The notes: generated by a model from the letters alone, not told the origin. 64,000 nt of DNA from Aselliscus stoliczkanus (GCA_033961575.1 CM066733.1:141720421-141784420), one strand, 5' to 3'. Positions 47,190-60,470 are shown, counted from the stretch's first letter. Numbers and translations: made by a program.

Positions 47190-47380
47190 GTGGGCATTTT
47201 TTTTTTTTTACCTTTTATTTTGGAAATTTTCAAGTACATGCAAAATTAGGATGGTAGAATGAGCCCCTATGTACATGTCATTTAACTTCAACCATTTTCA
47301 TCACAACTAATTTTGTTTCATCAGCACCATTATTACCCATTGAGATTCAAAAACATCTCAAAAGTCTGAGAAGATATATT
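47190..47380 (+). repeat. Old L1 (L1M-type) fragment
   Basis: TTTATTTTGGAAATTTTCAA, GTAGAATGAGCCCCTATGT, ACATGTCATTTAACTTCAAC and TTTTGTTTCATCAGCACC are the same phrases as in 5705-6400. Confidence 0.6.
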
Positions 47381-48570
47381 GATACTAACAAAAAAAATTT
47401 CATCAGCATAAATATAAATTTCTATTTGAGGGCTTTTAAATGTATGCCTTTTTAATTAAGTTTGATTAATTTTAATTTTAAGGATAGAGAAGCACTGGTT
47501 TTAAAGGAATTTGTGAGGGAAAGATCTGAGTGGATTAGCTCAATATAAACCAATTGTGTGAGAGAACTGCTAAACAAAGGAACACCATCTAAACCAACAT
47601 AAAAATTGGTTTGCAGATAAGCGAAATCATCATGAAATCTTCTTGTCTTGTGGGCCCCTAGCTGAGATACCATCTTTAACTCTGAACATGACATTTTAAG
47701 TACAATAATATACAAGTAAATTATACCCTGGGGAGCCACAGAAAAGGTGGAGAGCCTAAAAATCATACAGGGGGGCAGATGAAGAAACTGGGCATGTCTC
47801 ATTCAGGTAAAAAAGAATTAAAAAGTTGAGAGACAAGAAAACTGCATTAGGACCTGCTTCAGTGTCCATGGAAAGGGATTCGTTTTGCCAAATTAAAGAT
47901 ATGGTGGGGTGTTTTTGGTGACCATTTGCAAGCTTCTACTGGTTTAATTTGCTGATAAATTTTATACTCTTTCATGTCGTTTATTTTCATATAAGCTAAA
48001 TACCAGGCATACTAAGTACTATCTTTCAGATGTTTTCTGTTTTCTATAGGATAAACAGACCAAATGTAAACTTAAACCAAAAAAATAAAAGTCCATATTG
48101 GGTATGGAATGAAAACTTTAAATATCCCTTGTAACTAATAATAGCACAAGATCCTGCTAAGGCAGGACGAGAATTATTTATAATATAAAATAGAAGAACT
48201 AGGTCCCAGGGATATAGCTCCACAACACGAACTTTCTGGAAAAGAGGGGTAGATTATTAAGGATGACAGGAGGAAAGAGTGGTTTATGGCAACCATGTTA
48301 TCATTTCCAGAGTCTTGCACAGAGCTTGGCAGACATATGTGCTCAGTAAATGTTCAAACAACATTAGGGCAAATACACTTCTTCAGGAACCTATCTTAAC
48401 CCCTAAAATCCAGTACTGTTTTACTTCTGTTCCTTCCAGTGTCTGGAACTTTGTCTTTGGAATCTATCTTCACCATTTGACTGTAGTCACAATTAAAATG
48501 CAAATGGTTCTAGGACAGGCCATCACTCAGGCACAGAGTGGTCACAGAGCATGAAGGAAAGACAGCCTTT
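47381..48570. other. Non-coding stretch, no gene recognised
   Basis: No coding or RNA signal. 48300-48360 (GAGCTTGGCAGACATATGTG, then CTCAGTAAATGTTC) looks like the tail of an L2 or MIR. Confidence 0.5.
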
Positions 48571-48574
48571 AGGC

Positions 48575-48765
48575 CTGCCCAGCCTGGGTTTAATTTCTGG
48601 CTCTGAAATTATGCAGGTGTGGAAATTGGACAAACCTCTTGATCTCTCTGCATTTCTTACCTTCCATGCTAACATTCAGGGTTTTTATAAGGGTTAACAA
48701 TAGGAAGCGTATGTCAAACATACTTAAGTCATGGGACCTGGCATTAGTACTATTATCTGAAACTT
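48575..48765 (+). repeat. MIR element
   Basis: TTTAATTTCTGGCTCTGAAA, ATTGGACAAACCTCTTGATC, TCTCTGCATTTCTTACCTTC and GTTTTTATAAGGGTTAAC in MIR order; ends near GACCTGGCATTAG. Confidence 0.7.
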
Positions 48766-50300
48766 CTGAGGAAGAAAAGAAAGGCTTTGAGGAAAGGAGG
48801 ACCCAGGGAGTGGGGACAGGAAGGCAAGCCACCTAGAAGGGAGGCAAAAGAAGGTGCCTCAGCTTCGGAGAGGGGCCAAAATAGCCTTGTTGGAGGCCCC
48901 AACTCTAAAGCAGCAAGTCCCCTTCCCCGCCCTTGTTACCCAGTCATTTTCCCTGTATGTCCCCTCTCCCACACCCCCAATCTCCTTCCTTTCAATCACC
49001 TCCCCTCCAGACAAACTGTTTGGTTATCAGTATGCTTACAGTAGAATCTTCCATGCTAAAATTCTGGATAAGCTTTTGGGTACTGATGCTTTAAATAATG
49101 AGGCATTATTTTATAAGAGATAGAAGGGAGCCAATTAGATGAAGATGAAAGCCAAAGGAGGGTGGGGGGAAGCAAAGAAAGAAGCCAGGAAAGAACAGGA
49201 TATATCTAACATCTATCACTTTTTAAAACAGAGGACATAAAAGTGATTTCTCTACCTCACTTTGAGGTGAAACCAGATCCTTTAGGACAACTTAACAGCC
49301 AATGAATTGACTTCAAAAATTATAACTATTCCTTATTTTCAAAAATAGGAGAAAAAATACTTTAAAAGCATGAGGGATATAAACTAGGATCCAGAAAACT
49401 TTTTATTGCTGTTTTAAATATTGACATGGCCTATCAAAGAAGTTATTAAGTCTCAGAAAGACTTCAGTCTAGAATTGCTTCTTATCTGTGATGTTTTGGT
49501 TGTAACTTTGTCAGCAAGTACAATAATTTTCCAGACACCCTTGATGACCCTCTCAGGGAATGAGACTATTATTCTATGGTGCTTTCTAAAGAATAATGGG
49601 AAATAAAACGTGAAAAGTGACCTCATCCATGTTTAAACAGTTCTAACTGGTGTTGGTCCCACTCACCATGGGAAAGTCCTGGCCTGGAAGAAGAGACATG
49701 TGCATTGTGGTCTTTAGGACGCAGCATCGCACCAGGTGAACGGTCTACTTCAACTACTACCCCCTTCACGTTGTTCCCAGGCCTGGGCAAAGGAAATCCC
49801 TCCTGGGAGACAGGACGAGCTGTAGGCAGTGCTGGCTGGTGGCTGCCCTGACTGCGCCTGGGGGCCAAGGTTTGTAATGTGAGCTCTGTGGGGGCTGTGT
49901 CTGTGATGTGGATGAAGGGGTGTGAAGACAGGTGCTACTCTGTGGAACTCCCGCTCTGAGCATGTACTGTTGCGCTAGCATGTGTTTTTTCTCTAAAACG
50001 AACACCCAAACCACGTCGTGGGACAAGGGTCAATTATTCTGTAGTATGGTGAGCACACAGTGACTTTCCTTTTCTTATTCCTCCCCTTCAGAAGCTCTGC
50101 AGGAACCCAGGTGCAGCTTCACTGGGTTGGTAACCGAAAAGTCCACATGCTGTTACAATATTCGATTTTACTTATAAGATCTAATTTAAATATGGAAATA
50201 TGGAAAATCAGATGTGATGGTGCACTGAAATTCTATACCTGGACTTATGAAAAGAACATAGTCTGCAGGTAAATTACAAATTAGTTTTTGCAAAATTAAT
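48766..50300. other. Non-coding stretch, no gene recognised
   Basis: 49640-49960 is GC-richer with a minus-strand Pro/Ser-rich frame, but there is no domain and no splice context that would support an exon. Confidence 0.5.
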
Positions 50301-50307
50301 ACATTAT

Positions 50308-50371
50308 ATTAATTTATATATTATATTATATTATATTATATATTGTATGTATTGTATAATATATATATATC
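50308..50371. repeat. (ATATT)n / TA-rich simple repeat
   Basis: Several ATATT units followed by a TA run. Confidence 0.9.
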
Positions 50372-50519
50372 TCCATCCTTAGGTATTTTCAGGCTCTATC
50401 TTCAACAACAGCCTTTCCTTTTGAACCCACCACATCCCCTCATCTCCAACCTCCAGGAGAGATCCAACTGATCAACTACTGGGTTTAGTGTGTAAAAACA
50501 TCAAGTCCAGGGCTCATCT

Positions 50520-50690
50520 GGGTACATACTTCCTTCATTTACCAGTTTTGACACATTAGGCAACCTTCTGATGTGCTGGCTTTCTCATCTATAAAATGGG
50601 ATTTATATCAGATTCTATCTCCCATTAGAATGGCCTCTTGTGAAGACGGCATAGTGAGATAAAATGTGTAAAAGAACCTAACCCCCCCTC
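50520..50690 (+). repeat. MIR element
   Basis: TTGACACATTAGGCAACCTT, GGCTTTCTCATCTATAAAAT and GGGATTTATATCAGATTC in MIR order, ending with a GATAAAATGTGTAAAAGAACC segment. Confidence 0.7.
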
Positions 50691-50714
50691 GGTGCTTGGA
50701 AACCTGTTGCAGAT

Positions 50715-51085
50715 GTACCAGACACAGGCCTACCTCAGGATATGTGCCCTACTGTTCTTTCTGCCCCGCACATTGCAAAGCTTGCTCTCTTTTTCAAGGT
50801 TTGACTCAAATGTCACATTCTCAGTGACCCTATATAAAACTGCAACACTTTCCCCCTCAGTGTTCCCTCTTTCCCTCCCCTGCTTTATTTTTCTCCTTAG
50901 TTCTTGTCATCCTCTAACACATAGTATATTTTACTTATTTGCTGCCTGTATCCCCTACCAGAATACTGGCCTCTTGAGGGCAGGGGTTTTGCCGATCCTT
51001 ATCTCTTTGATCTCTTGCACTACCCATAGAGTAGACCATGCACACAGTACTCGCTCCATAATATTTGTTGAATGAGTAAATGAAA
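50715..51085 (+). mobile_element. L2 (LINE-2) 3' end
   Basis: Very clear L2 signature in order: GGTTTGACTCAAATGTCACA, TTCTCAGTGACCCTATATAA, TGCTTTATTTTTCTCCTTAG, CATAGTATATTTTACTTATT, CTTGAGGGCAGGGGTTTTGC and the closing ATAATATTTGTTGAATGAGT. No coding part; it is a 5'-truncated ancient copy directly behind a MIR. Confidence 0.88.
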
Positions 51086-52020
51086 GGATACACATAATCT
51101 ACTTTTAGTTATAGTGCCCTTTTTCCCCTCAGTGTCAAAAACTCTGGTGAGGCTACCCCTTTCCATTTCCTATGTGTATAATAGCTACAAAAATATTTCC
51201 TTCCCCTTCATTAAGTGCTAAGTTCCTATTAGTTCATCGTGTTCACGTAACATTTAGCGGAGACCTTATTTCTCTACAGGTTCTCATCCCCCATCCCCCC
51301 GGTCATGCTTGCCCCGGGAAGGAATAAGTTCACCTTCTTTCGCATATCAGATGAAGGACAGGCATTTGCCCGTGTGTGTATCTCAGGCAACTGATGCAGT
51401 AGTGCGTTACTACTGCTTCAAGGGCTATCCATGTGGGTAGCCCACTAGATCATGATGGTGGTTTATGGGGAAAAAGTGAAAATATTTGTGTTACGATAGA
51501 TTGAGCTTTTGTGCATGGATGAAGTAGGAACAATGTGACAGGATTATACTGTGGGGAATGGTGACTGCAGCAACATCAAGTGGACATGAGGCAACATCAA
51601 CTGGTCGTCAATAAAACACCATGAACTCTACAGTCAATTATCATAATTATCATTAATTGGGCCAACTTTTGTGACTTTTGCCTGAGGTAGGGTCAGTAGC
51701 AAATGGATTTTCTCCTGACTCATCACAACACCCATTTCCATGGACACAGTTCATTCCCTAAAGTATACCCCGGCACACTGGGCCATGACATTATTTATTT
51801 AGTGAAAACATTATAGTTTGGATGAACAAGTTGGAAAGGTAGGAAGAAAATTTTTACTCCAAGGAATATCAGTTTGGCATTTAAAAAACTTTGAAATAGA
51901 TATAATTTGGAAAATGTAGTGGTAGGTCCCTCCATGAGATGGCACTCATTGCCTTCCTTACCTTTTATTTAAAGTTTTTACCAGTTATAGTTACAGATTA
52001 TAAATATACATATAGGCATA
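51086..52020. other. Non-coding stretch, no gene recognised
   Basis: Unique-looking DNA with no coding signal. The stretch 51560-51605 has a small imperfect repeat of GCAACATCAA(G/C)TGG. Confidence 0.55.
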
Positions 52021-52022
52021 TA

Positions 52023-52600
52023 CGAGGTGTGACAATTAAGTTCGTGAACTTGTTGCAAAGACGTTGCTAACCTTTTTTAATATCAGAGGGATTGATTATT
52101 CATTATGAATTTGTAGCAACTGGACAAACAGTTAACCAAGTTTACTATTTGGAAGTGCTGAAAAGCCTGCGTGAAAAACTGAGACAGCCTGAACTTTTCA
52201 CCAACAATTCATGGCTCTTGCACCATAACAATGCACCAGCTCACAGGCACTGTCTGTGAGGGAGTTTTTAGCCAATCAACAAATAACTGTATTGGAACAC
52301 CCTCCCTACTCACCTGATCTGGCCCCCAGTGACTTCTTTCTTTACCCAAAGATAAAGGAAATATTGAAAGGAAGACATTTTAATGACATTCAGGACATGA
52401 AAGGTAATAAATAAGAAGACAGCTCTGATGGCTATTCCAGAAAAAGAGTTCCAAAATTGCTTTGAAAGGTGGACTAGGCACTGGTATGGGTGCATAGCTT
52501 TCCAAGGGGAGTGCTTCAATGGTGATCTTAGTGATATTCAGCAATGAGGTATGTAGCACTTTTTCTAGGATGAGTTCACGAATTTACTTGTCGGATCTCG
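52023..52600 (+). mobile_element. Internally deleted mariner transposon
   Basis: Flanked by TA (52021-52022 and 52601-52602). The 28-bp terminal repeats (left CGAGGTGTGACAATTAAG, right CTTGTCGGATCTCG on the other arm) match at about 23 of 28 positions. At 578 bp it is less than half of a usual 1.3-kb mariner. The missing part is the N-terminal half of the transposase. Confidence 0.92.
52090..52530 (+). pseudogene. Mariner transposase, C-terminal remnant
   Basis: Frames within the element give the catalytic-domain landmarks of mariner transposases. His-His-Asn-Asn-Ala-Pro-Ala-His lies at 52221-52244, where the family has His-Asp-Asn, so the second catalytic Asp is Asn here. About 60 bases on comes HPPYSPDLAPSDFF (near 52296-52340), containing the third catalytic Asp. 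Stops and frameshifts interrupt the rest. The DNA-binding half and the first Asp are deleted. It cannot encode an active enzyme. Confidence 0.88.
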
Positions 52601-52602
52601 TA

Positions 52603-53735
52603 CATACATTCCCATACACACATAAACATATACGTGTGTGTGTGTTTACTTTAGGTTTTAAAATTTATCTGGACTGCTCACATTCTTTTAATAGTTCAAT
52701 CAATCACATTTTTGACAAAATTGTTATTTACTTTGTCCCCTTGGGGCCATTGTGACAGGTAGTATGTAGGGTCCTGTATTGGTGGGTGTAGAGAGGGAAT
52801 CAGTACCTTCACCCTCTTCAGTCCCACTGTGTGCTCTGTTTGTGCCAAAGAACAAAAATGCAAAGCTGCCTTGGAGACTAGGAATCTATGCACAGTAAGT
52901 CAGGGTGAAACATAAAACCACAGAGACAGAGAGTGAACAGGAATGTAACAAGATAAGCTCTTTATAGAAAGACTACCTAGATTGTTGGGGGATTGAGCAT
53001 GCTAAGAATTTGAGCAGCTGTTAACTCTTAGAAAAAATATTGAGGTTCACACCCCTCAGGAAGAATGTTGCTCCTGTTAGTATCTGAGGCCTAAGAATAA
53101 CTCCCTTTTCCTTCGTCAGTAAGGTCTGAGAGGAATTAAAATCGTATTGCTTTTACTTGAAGTTCTCCCTCTGTCCACTGCAACCTTACGCTCTAGTTAG
53201 AATTCACCACCAATGACAGGCTTTGGTTTGGATTTTGAGGTCAGACTCACAATTACAGTCAGATGGAGAATCAACTGGGGCTTTGGATCATGATGAAATC
53301 ATTTTGTTTTCATTATGTTAAAACTAACAGTGGGGAAAGATCAGGAACTTAGACTCTATCGAAAAGCATATCAAATAATCTACAGGGGAAATACAAGTGT
53401 CTCAACAATGGCATCAACAAATATCAGCGAACTGGATATTCAACTCAAATTGAACTCGTAGACACTCAAACAAGGGGGCATGTGGAAAGCAGAAATGGAA
53501 AAGGCCCTTATAGCACTCTCTTATGCCACTTGCCTTAAATTAGCGCAGCCGGTCCTTCCTGCCTTTTCAGGAACCTCTTCCTCACACAGCCTCTTCCTCA
53601 CTAGGAGAAAGCTCTGTACTTCCCACTTGCATCCATGCATTATTAGTTTTCCTCTGTGTAAATCCCTAATGTCAAGGGTTGTAAAGTAACTTTGCTAATT
53701 TCAAAATACTTTACCATCTAAGAATCTCTGTTCTT
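52603..53735. other. Non-coding stretch, no gene recognised
   Basis: No coding signal. 53530-53690 has a faint L2-like feel only. Confidence 0.5.
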
Positions 53736-53739
53736 CTCA

Positions 53740-53860
53740 ACTATATGGTATGGAGGTTAGTATGTTCATCTTAATTTTACAGATAAGAATCCTGAACAGG
53801 GGAAGTGACTTGTCTAAAGTCACAAACAAGACAGAATCAGTGCTGTAGTGGAGAGAGCCT
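53740..53860 (-). repeat. MIR element, minus strand
   Basis: CTTAATTTTACAGATAAGAA, GGGGAAGTGACTTGTCTAAA and GTCACAAACAAGACAGAATC in antisense MIR order. Confidence 0.65.
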
Positions 53861-54923
53861 CCTCCCCAGACCCTAGCCCCCTCTGCCTTTTGTCTGATCA
53901 TGTAAAAAGCCCAATATTGACCTATCATAGGAACTAAAGGCTCCATTTTCTTCTCCAGCAGATGCAGGAATAGTCTAAGTTAAAGTTCGCTTCCCAGTGG
54001 ATATTTTGCATGTGGTGCTTTCCACCCCTAAATATTATTTGCTATGACCTCCTTGAGGGTAGAGTCACGACCCCAGGGCAAAGACACAGTATATTACACT
54101 TCTCCTAGTCCTCAAACTGGATTTTCATTAAAGCCACTGACTGATTGTTTTTTAGTATAGCCCCAGGCATGTAGGAAGAGCTTATTTTCATGGCTAGCAA
54201 GGGCATCATTCAAAAGACAATTTTAATTGTGGTCATTTATATACCATTTTTTCTGAAGCCACTGTTTGGATAACCTTCAGGAAAATCTTTAAAACACCCT
54301 GAAAAGGAAAGCTATTTCCTATCTGTTAGACACACATGTATAGAACAGTGGATAATTATGAGTGCGTGTGTGTGTCTGGAGGGACAAGAGGTGTGTTCTT
54401 TAGGAAATAGCTGATCCAGAAACTTTTATTAATTCATAGGCCAACAAATCAATCCTCTATTTTTTGGCCCTTTCCCACTAGACTTAAGGAGTCTAAGAAT
54501 ATACAGGCAAACCAAGAAAAACCCAAAAGTCTAGGATATAAATGTTACCAAAGAAACATTCAAGATTGCCTTCCTCAAAGATTTTGCTCTGAGCTACTCA
54601 GGAGTGCCTGAGACATGTCAGATCCTAAAGACATGGTTAACACCACTCTACCAAATTGCTTTCTGCTTGCTTCCCAGGCAACCAAAATATCACTGTGCAC
54701 AGTGCATGTGTGCATAGAAACATAGATATATATCCCTGACATTTTCATTCTTTGCATGCTTCCCTGCCCCCATCATATATATGTTTGAGGTCATCTTTCT
54801 ATTTGAATTTTTGCTGCTTCTTATTTTTGAAAGACCAAAGCAAAAAAGGTGTAAAGATGGAGGATTGCATACAAAAAATCTGTTTCATTAAAATGGCTTT
54901 AGATTCTGTTTACATGTACTTAT

Positions 54924-54925
<2 letters not shown>
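53861..54925. other. Non-coding stretch, no gene recognised
   Basis: 54030-54150 (ACCTCCTTGAGGGTAGAGTC and a following ACAGTATATTACACTT) may be a worn L2 tail. Nothing else named. Confidence 0.45.

Positions 54926-54965
<40 letters not shown>
54926..54965. repeat. (AC)20 microsatellite
   Basis: Forty bases of uninterrupted AC repeat. Confidence 0.97.
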
Positions 54966-54967
<2 letters not shown>

Positions 54968-56070
54968 CTTTCACCCCCCTGCAGTGATGTAAATAATTAA
55001 TAGCTGCTTTCTCTTCGTCCTTTGAAAGAAGTATACATAGGCATTAGAATCTCCATCATTCTTCTGCCAAAATGCAGCAGATTCCTCTTCAAAGCTGTGA
55101 CCCTGTTGATTTTGCTCACTGCCAAACTTCACATCGTGAAAGAAAATAGCTTGATATTGGAGTGATTAAATTTCAGAGGGAGCTGACAGAATGGAGTTCC
55201 TCAAAACCTCAGCTCTGCCAATTTTGATATCTCTAATTTATTCCAACAACCATTTAAGTCTAAATGCCTCCATTTTAATCACATTAACAGTATATTACAG
55301 AGACTGAACACCCATAGACTCCAGTTGCAGGAATAATTTGGCTCTTCCCCTCCTCTTTATGTTTGGAATCATCAAGTATCTGCTAGCAGAAGCCATTAGC
55401 TGGAGCCAGCCTTTTGGTAATTTCCTCTTGACTCCCTCTGTTTCCTTAGCCAGAGGCCTGGACCTTGGCTCTTGCCCAGATAACATGAGGGAAAATAAAC
55501 ACACCTACTATCCAAACAACAGCAAAAGCACTGAGTGCTTGGTGCCAGCATTTAGCACACCTCGACAGCTCACATTTTCCTTGCATTTGACTGGTGCTAT
55601 AGAGAACTAGCTCTATGAAACTAACCATCAATTCATACCAACCCAGAGCCCATGATTGGCATCATGTTCTAACCAAGTAGGCCACAGACATGACCCCTAT
55701 GAATCTGTGTGCTTTGGACCCCCTTCTGGGTCCCACCAGTTGATGATATATTAGACCTTCAGTAGGGCCAATGTAGAGATTTGCTCTAGCCAAGCCTGAG
55801 CTCTTCTTGACAGCTTGCCTAGTCCTCCGGTAGCATACCCACATAAAGCTGCAGGAAAGCTGAATATTTAATGCAGATATTTTATTGGAAATCAAGTGCT
55901 TGTGTTCTCCAGGGTCTCCTCTCTGTCACCAGCTGACATCGTACAAAATAGAATCAACACTTTTCTGTCATACACAAGCCAAGCTATTTTCATATTTTGT
56001 TTCCCAGCAGCCATCACACTGTATGAGCGCACAGACTTGAAAAACTCAAATATCCCCTTATTGTTTAGAT
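54966..56070. other. Non-coding stretch, no gene recognised
   Basis: Overlapping short frames on both strands, none with a family match. Unique-looking DNA. Confidence 0.55.
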
Positions 56071-56074
56071 ACAA

Positions 56075-56275
56075 ACTGGGACCTTCCCATCAGCTCTGCC
56101 CCTCGCCTTGTAACTTTCAGCAAGTTTTTTATGCTTCTGGGATTCTGTTTTCTCAGCTGATAAGAGAGGGGAAAATAATCTATGGACTTCACACAGTGCT
56201 GCTGTGAGAAACAATATTATGCACAAAATGTCTTTAACAAAGTCTGGCCTACAGTAACTTCTTAATAACGTACTT
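56075..56275 (+). repeat. MIR element
   Basis: CTTGTAACTTTCAGCAAGTT, TTCTGTTTTCTCAGCTGATA, a CTGCTGTGAGAAACAATATT segment and a GTCTGGCCTACAGTAACTTC tail give the sense MIR order. Confidence 0.65.
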
Positions 56276-59200
56276 CATATAGGAACTGCATAACCAGTGT
56301 TAGTGTTCATATTATCCACTTATAAATGCTTGAACTCAAGACTGATCATGACTTGACAACAACATAGAAAAAGAGATGAGGAAGCTATAAGTTACAAGAA
56401 TTTTTCCACATTACAGGCTTTAGGTCAGCAATATGTTTAGAAGCGGGGCTGGGGATTGTCTTGAAGCGTATTTGCATACTAAGCCCACTCATTTTCCTCA
56501 GATGCTGGGATTCCTTAAGGTGGCTTGGTGAATACAGGCACTGAGGGGCCCTCAAGGATGTCATCTGTCAATGTCTTCACATCACGCCCCTTCTATTCTA
56601 CTCCTTGGCGTTCCATGGCATCCTTTGCCTGCACTTTTATTTCCCATGGCCAAAAACATTTAAAAATTAAAAATCATTGTTGCCACGTCCCTTATCTCCC
56701 CTTAAAAATCTTTGAAAGAAGTACACGGTGAAAATAGAACAAAATACCTAAGCACAGATTGTTTTTCTCTTTGTTGTTAAGCCAAGGAAGTATCTTCTAA
56801 ATCTGGGCTCTGTTGATAACCTTGAGAGATTTCACAACAATCGATATGGATGGAATCCCATATTGAAAGATGAACTGAGTGAATCAAACATGCAGTAATT
56901 GTCTACAATCAGACAAAAAAGATGATAGAAAAAAACGAGTTTTTTGTAAAGTTTACCTTTCATCTAATCAACATATACTTTGGAGGTTTTTAGAAATGTG
57001 AAATAGAACCTTTTTGGTGTCTCATAGTATATGGAGTATTCAAATTTCTATTCAAGCAGCAGAAAATATCCTCCTGTAGAAATCAGTACTATTTCCTTGT
57101 ATATTGGTTTAATCAAGAACTTTGATCTGGTTCAATAAATAGAGCCAGAACAGGTTTTTAGAGTTTTGTTTATTTGTTTTCCTCTAAACAACTGGCCTTT
57201 CACAAAGAGACTCAGACTCAAAAAAGAATGGATAACACAAGTTTTAATGTCCCCTTTGCGCCTCCTGAAAGAAATGGTGTCACAAGGGTAAATGTGAAAG
57301 AGAAAGGTATCCAAATTCTCACCTCTCCCAGGAAAAGCCTGATGTTGGCATTTGAGAGGGGAAAGTGGAAGTTCTTGAACACTCATAGGTCCTTGGGAAA
57401 GCAGAGTCCGCATTTGGCGGACTCAGTGGTGCTGACTGAGTGCTGTGAGTCCCGGAGTACACAGTGTGGGCACTGTTATCTGAGGCTGTCCTGGAATGAG
57501 GGCACTGGGTTCCCTTTCTTTTTGGGGACAGTGAGGTGTATCCTGAGAATATTAGGTTTAACCAGTCAATCCGAGAACAATCAGCCTAATCATTTGGAGG
57601 GTCACCAGATATCTGGGTCAGATTGTGGAAAAACATCAATAGTATTTAGCTGCTGAAGCTCCCTATGCAGGTTGTTACTCAAGGGTCATCATTTAAATGG
57701 AACTAAAAGCTAATCACACTTAAATTATAAATATAGCATTAACTAGGAAATCACTCTAGTCAGCTATATGTCTGAGGTCACTAAAGAATAGTTTATTGAT
57801 TTAAAAAAAAGTGTCTTAAAATGCTGCATTTTCTTGGAGGGTCTTTGGCTCCAGAAACTGGAAACCCTTCCAATGCACAAGGAGGAGTAACATTTCTTGA
57901 ATGAAGAGCATAAAATTGCAAAGCTTGCTATTAAATTTCAGATTCTGGACAATTCATTACTTTTTACAGCAATTTCTTTTAAGAAGCTGAGGATATTTGG
58001 AAAATACTGCAGAGTCATTTGATTGAGCACAAGTGACTTCAGTCTATTCACAAGAGGATATGATTATTATTAATTGGTTGCCATTCAATGTTAAAATACA
58101 CAGTTTAGCTCCTTCAGGACAATCTTCAGTAAAAATGTAGTAATACCAATAACAAATGTTTGGAAATGACTTTTTTCATTTACCCTTGTGACACCATTTC
58201 TGCCAAGATGGCTGCCTCTTGGTCATGTACATTGAATTTCTAGTGTTTATTTCTTTAGCAATGTTCTTTTATATCCAGTCCTGGATATAGATAGCCCCTA
58301 TCAATTTTTACATCCACCCTCTTGGCACCAACTATCTGAGATATTGATGGAACTATCCATCCTGTCATTCTCTCTGGTTTACAGAGCCTGAGTCATTTAT
58401 GTACATTTAAAACTATCTTTGGATGCTGACCTGTTAAAGCACTAGGCAGTTTGATGATGAAGTACCTTTCCCATTTACACTTGTATAGAAAAATACCATC
58501 CATTTGTCTGCAGTATACTTCTCAAGTAAAGCATGTTGGAGATTTGTTCCTATGTAGAACTTTGTGTGCAATTTCTTTTAACTCTTAATCATTCTGACAG
58601 CAAGTATATCTGACATAAAGTACACCATACAGTGTCTTTGCACATGGTATCTCCAAGTATTTGAAAAAAATCTCAAAGTCAATACTAGTGAAATAAGTGT
58701 CTTAAATAAGATTGGAGAAACCAAAAAATCAGTGACATGTAAGAAAATATGCCCAATTATAATATAATCTGCACAGTAGGTACGATAATGATTTTTGAAA
58801 TAAAGCAAGTCTTGTCTATAGGGAGAGGTAAGTGCTGAAACTAAACAGTTACAGTGCTCTGAGACACAAGTATAAATAAGAGTACTGACTCTTAAGACCT
58901 TGGCACAGAGAGTACAATAATGAGCTGTTTTGACAAGTCCAAAAAAATGTTTCTGTCTCTCTTCTTTCCTATGATTTGACACCTCCCATACCTCATATTG
59001 ATTTGTTCCTCATTTCCCTTGCAACAAAATTTACCTTCTTGTAAACATATCATATGATATTCTTTCCACAAAGACTATTTATAGCCTTGACATCCTTCCT
59101 AAGTGATTTACTACTTTTTCTTCCCTCCCCTTTATTATTCCTCCCTCCACTGAAAAACCAAAAACCGAAACAAAAATTTTAACCAGCACAGAATAAAATA

Positions 59201-59950
59201 TTGTATTTTTCCAATTATCTAGAAAATAATACAAAGATGGGTGTGGAACTCAGCCACCTCAGCAATATAAAATGTATATTACCAGAGCTCCTTTCAACTT
59301 CAAGTCTTTGCCTCTCAGAATTTGTTTTATAACTGGACTGTTAATAACTGCTATTCCTATATCTCCATGTCATGGTGGGTTGACACATCCCTTCCTATTT
59401 GACTCTTCCCACACTCTCAGCTACAGCTGAGAGAAAGGAGACATTTCCAAGGGGAGATGCTGAATTCAGCCAAAAGAATCATGAGAAACAAGGCCCCTAT
59501 CATTATTCATAGTTAATCACACTTTCCTTTTTAACATTAAATTCTGTCTGGTGTTTCCTGACTACAGGCTCCATTCCTTTTCAAGGGCTAAGTTGCTTCT
59601 CAGAGATAAATTCTAAATCACATTGTCTTCACCCTCTTCACCAAGGTAAGTATTCCTCAGATACGCAGTGCTGTTTGGCTGAAATGTTTCTCTCTTCTGG
59701 AAAAATGCACGTCCTTCCTATGGACTGCACAGCAAGGGGATTTGTCCGTTTTCTGCCTTTTCCTTTCCTCTGGAAGGATCACATTCCTTATTGGAAACCA
59801 CGGCATTTTTAGAAATAAAAGCTGAATTGAACTATTTTCCTTTGATTGTCATCAGGCCTTAAACTATATTCAATGAACTACGTAGAGTTTTAGATCAATG
59901 CATCACATTTCTTTTAGTTTCATGGTTTTAAAACTTGTAATGTTCCCCAA
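56276..59950. other. Non-coding stretch, no gene recognised
   Basis: The longest frame is 57174-57656 (160 codons); it has no domain, no codon-bias signal visible by eye and no splice-site context. The 58578-58982 minus-strand frame is likewise unrecognisable. The long repeat-poor stretch could hold conserved regulatory DNA, which cannot be judged from one genome. Confidence 0.5.
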
Positions 59951-59954
59951 TTCA

Positions 59955-60055
59955 AATCTTATATTTTATAAATAAGAAAAACAAAGCCTAGCACAGCTAA
60001 GTGACTTGCTCAAGATTATACAGCTCATTTCTGGGAGACAGTGGACAGCAAGCTG
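59955..60055 (-). repeat. MIR fragment, minus strand
   Basis: TATTTTATAAATAAGAAAAA, GCACAGCTAAGTGACTTGCT and CAAGATTATACAGCTCATTT in antisense MIR order. Confidence 0.6.
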
Positions 60056-60284
60056 GCTTTTCTGGGTATTTCATTCACTACTATATAAATGAAATAGTTT
60101 TACTGTAGTCCAACATATACATGTGTGAAAATCATGCACACACACCGAATATGTTTAAATCAATCTTCGTACTGTGAATTCTTTCATGTTTGAACCAATA
60201 TGGTACTTCCATCAAAACAAAGCAGCCCATCAACACCATAATGACCTCTTTATCCTCTAGTCAAAAAAGCTGACATTTGCACAG

Positions 60285-60470
60285 CATTCTCCATTTATAA
60301 AGGGCATGCTGGCACTCTATCCTCAATCTAACCCTAAGAGGCTGGGTAATAGTTCTACATTAAAGATGAAGACACCTAGCATTCCGAGTTAGAAACTTTC
60401 TGTTGCTCAAGTAACATGACTTCACATTCAGGTAGACCTTGCTTCAGCCCAAGATCCATTTAGAGCCCTT
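60285..60470 (-). repeat. MIR fragment, minus strand
   Basis: CAGCATTCTCCATTTATAAA, ATCTAACCCTAAGAGGCTGG, CATTAAAGATGAAGACACC and TTGCTCAAGTAACATGACTT in antisense MIR order. Confidence 0.5.

Noticed and set aside
57174..57656. 160-codon plus-strand frame
   Set aside because: No recognisable domain and low-complexity-free but ordinary composition; also overlapped by a minus-strand frame. Likely chance.
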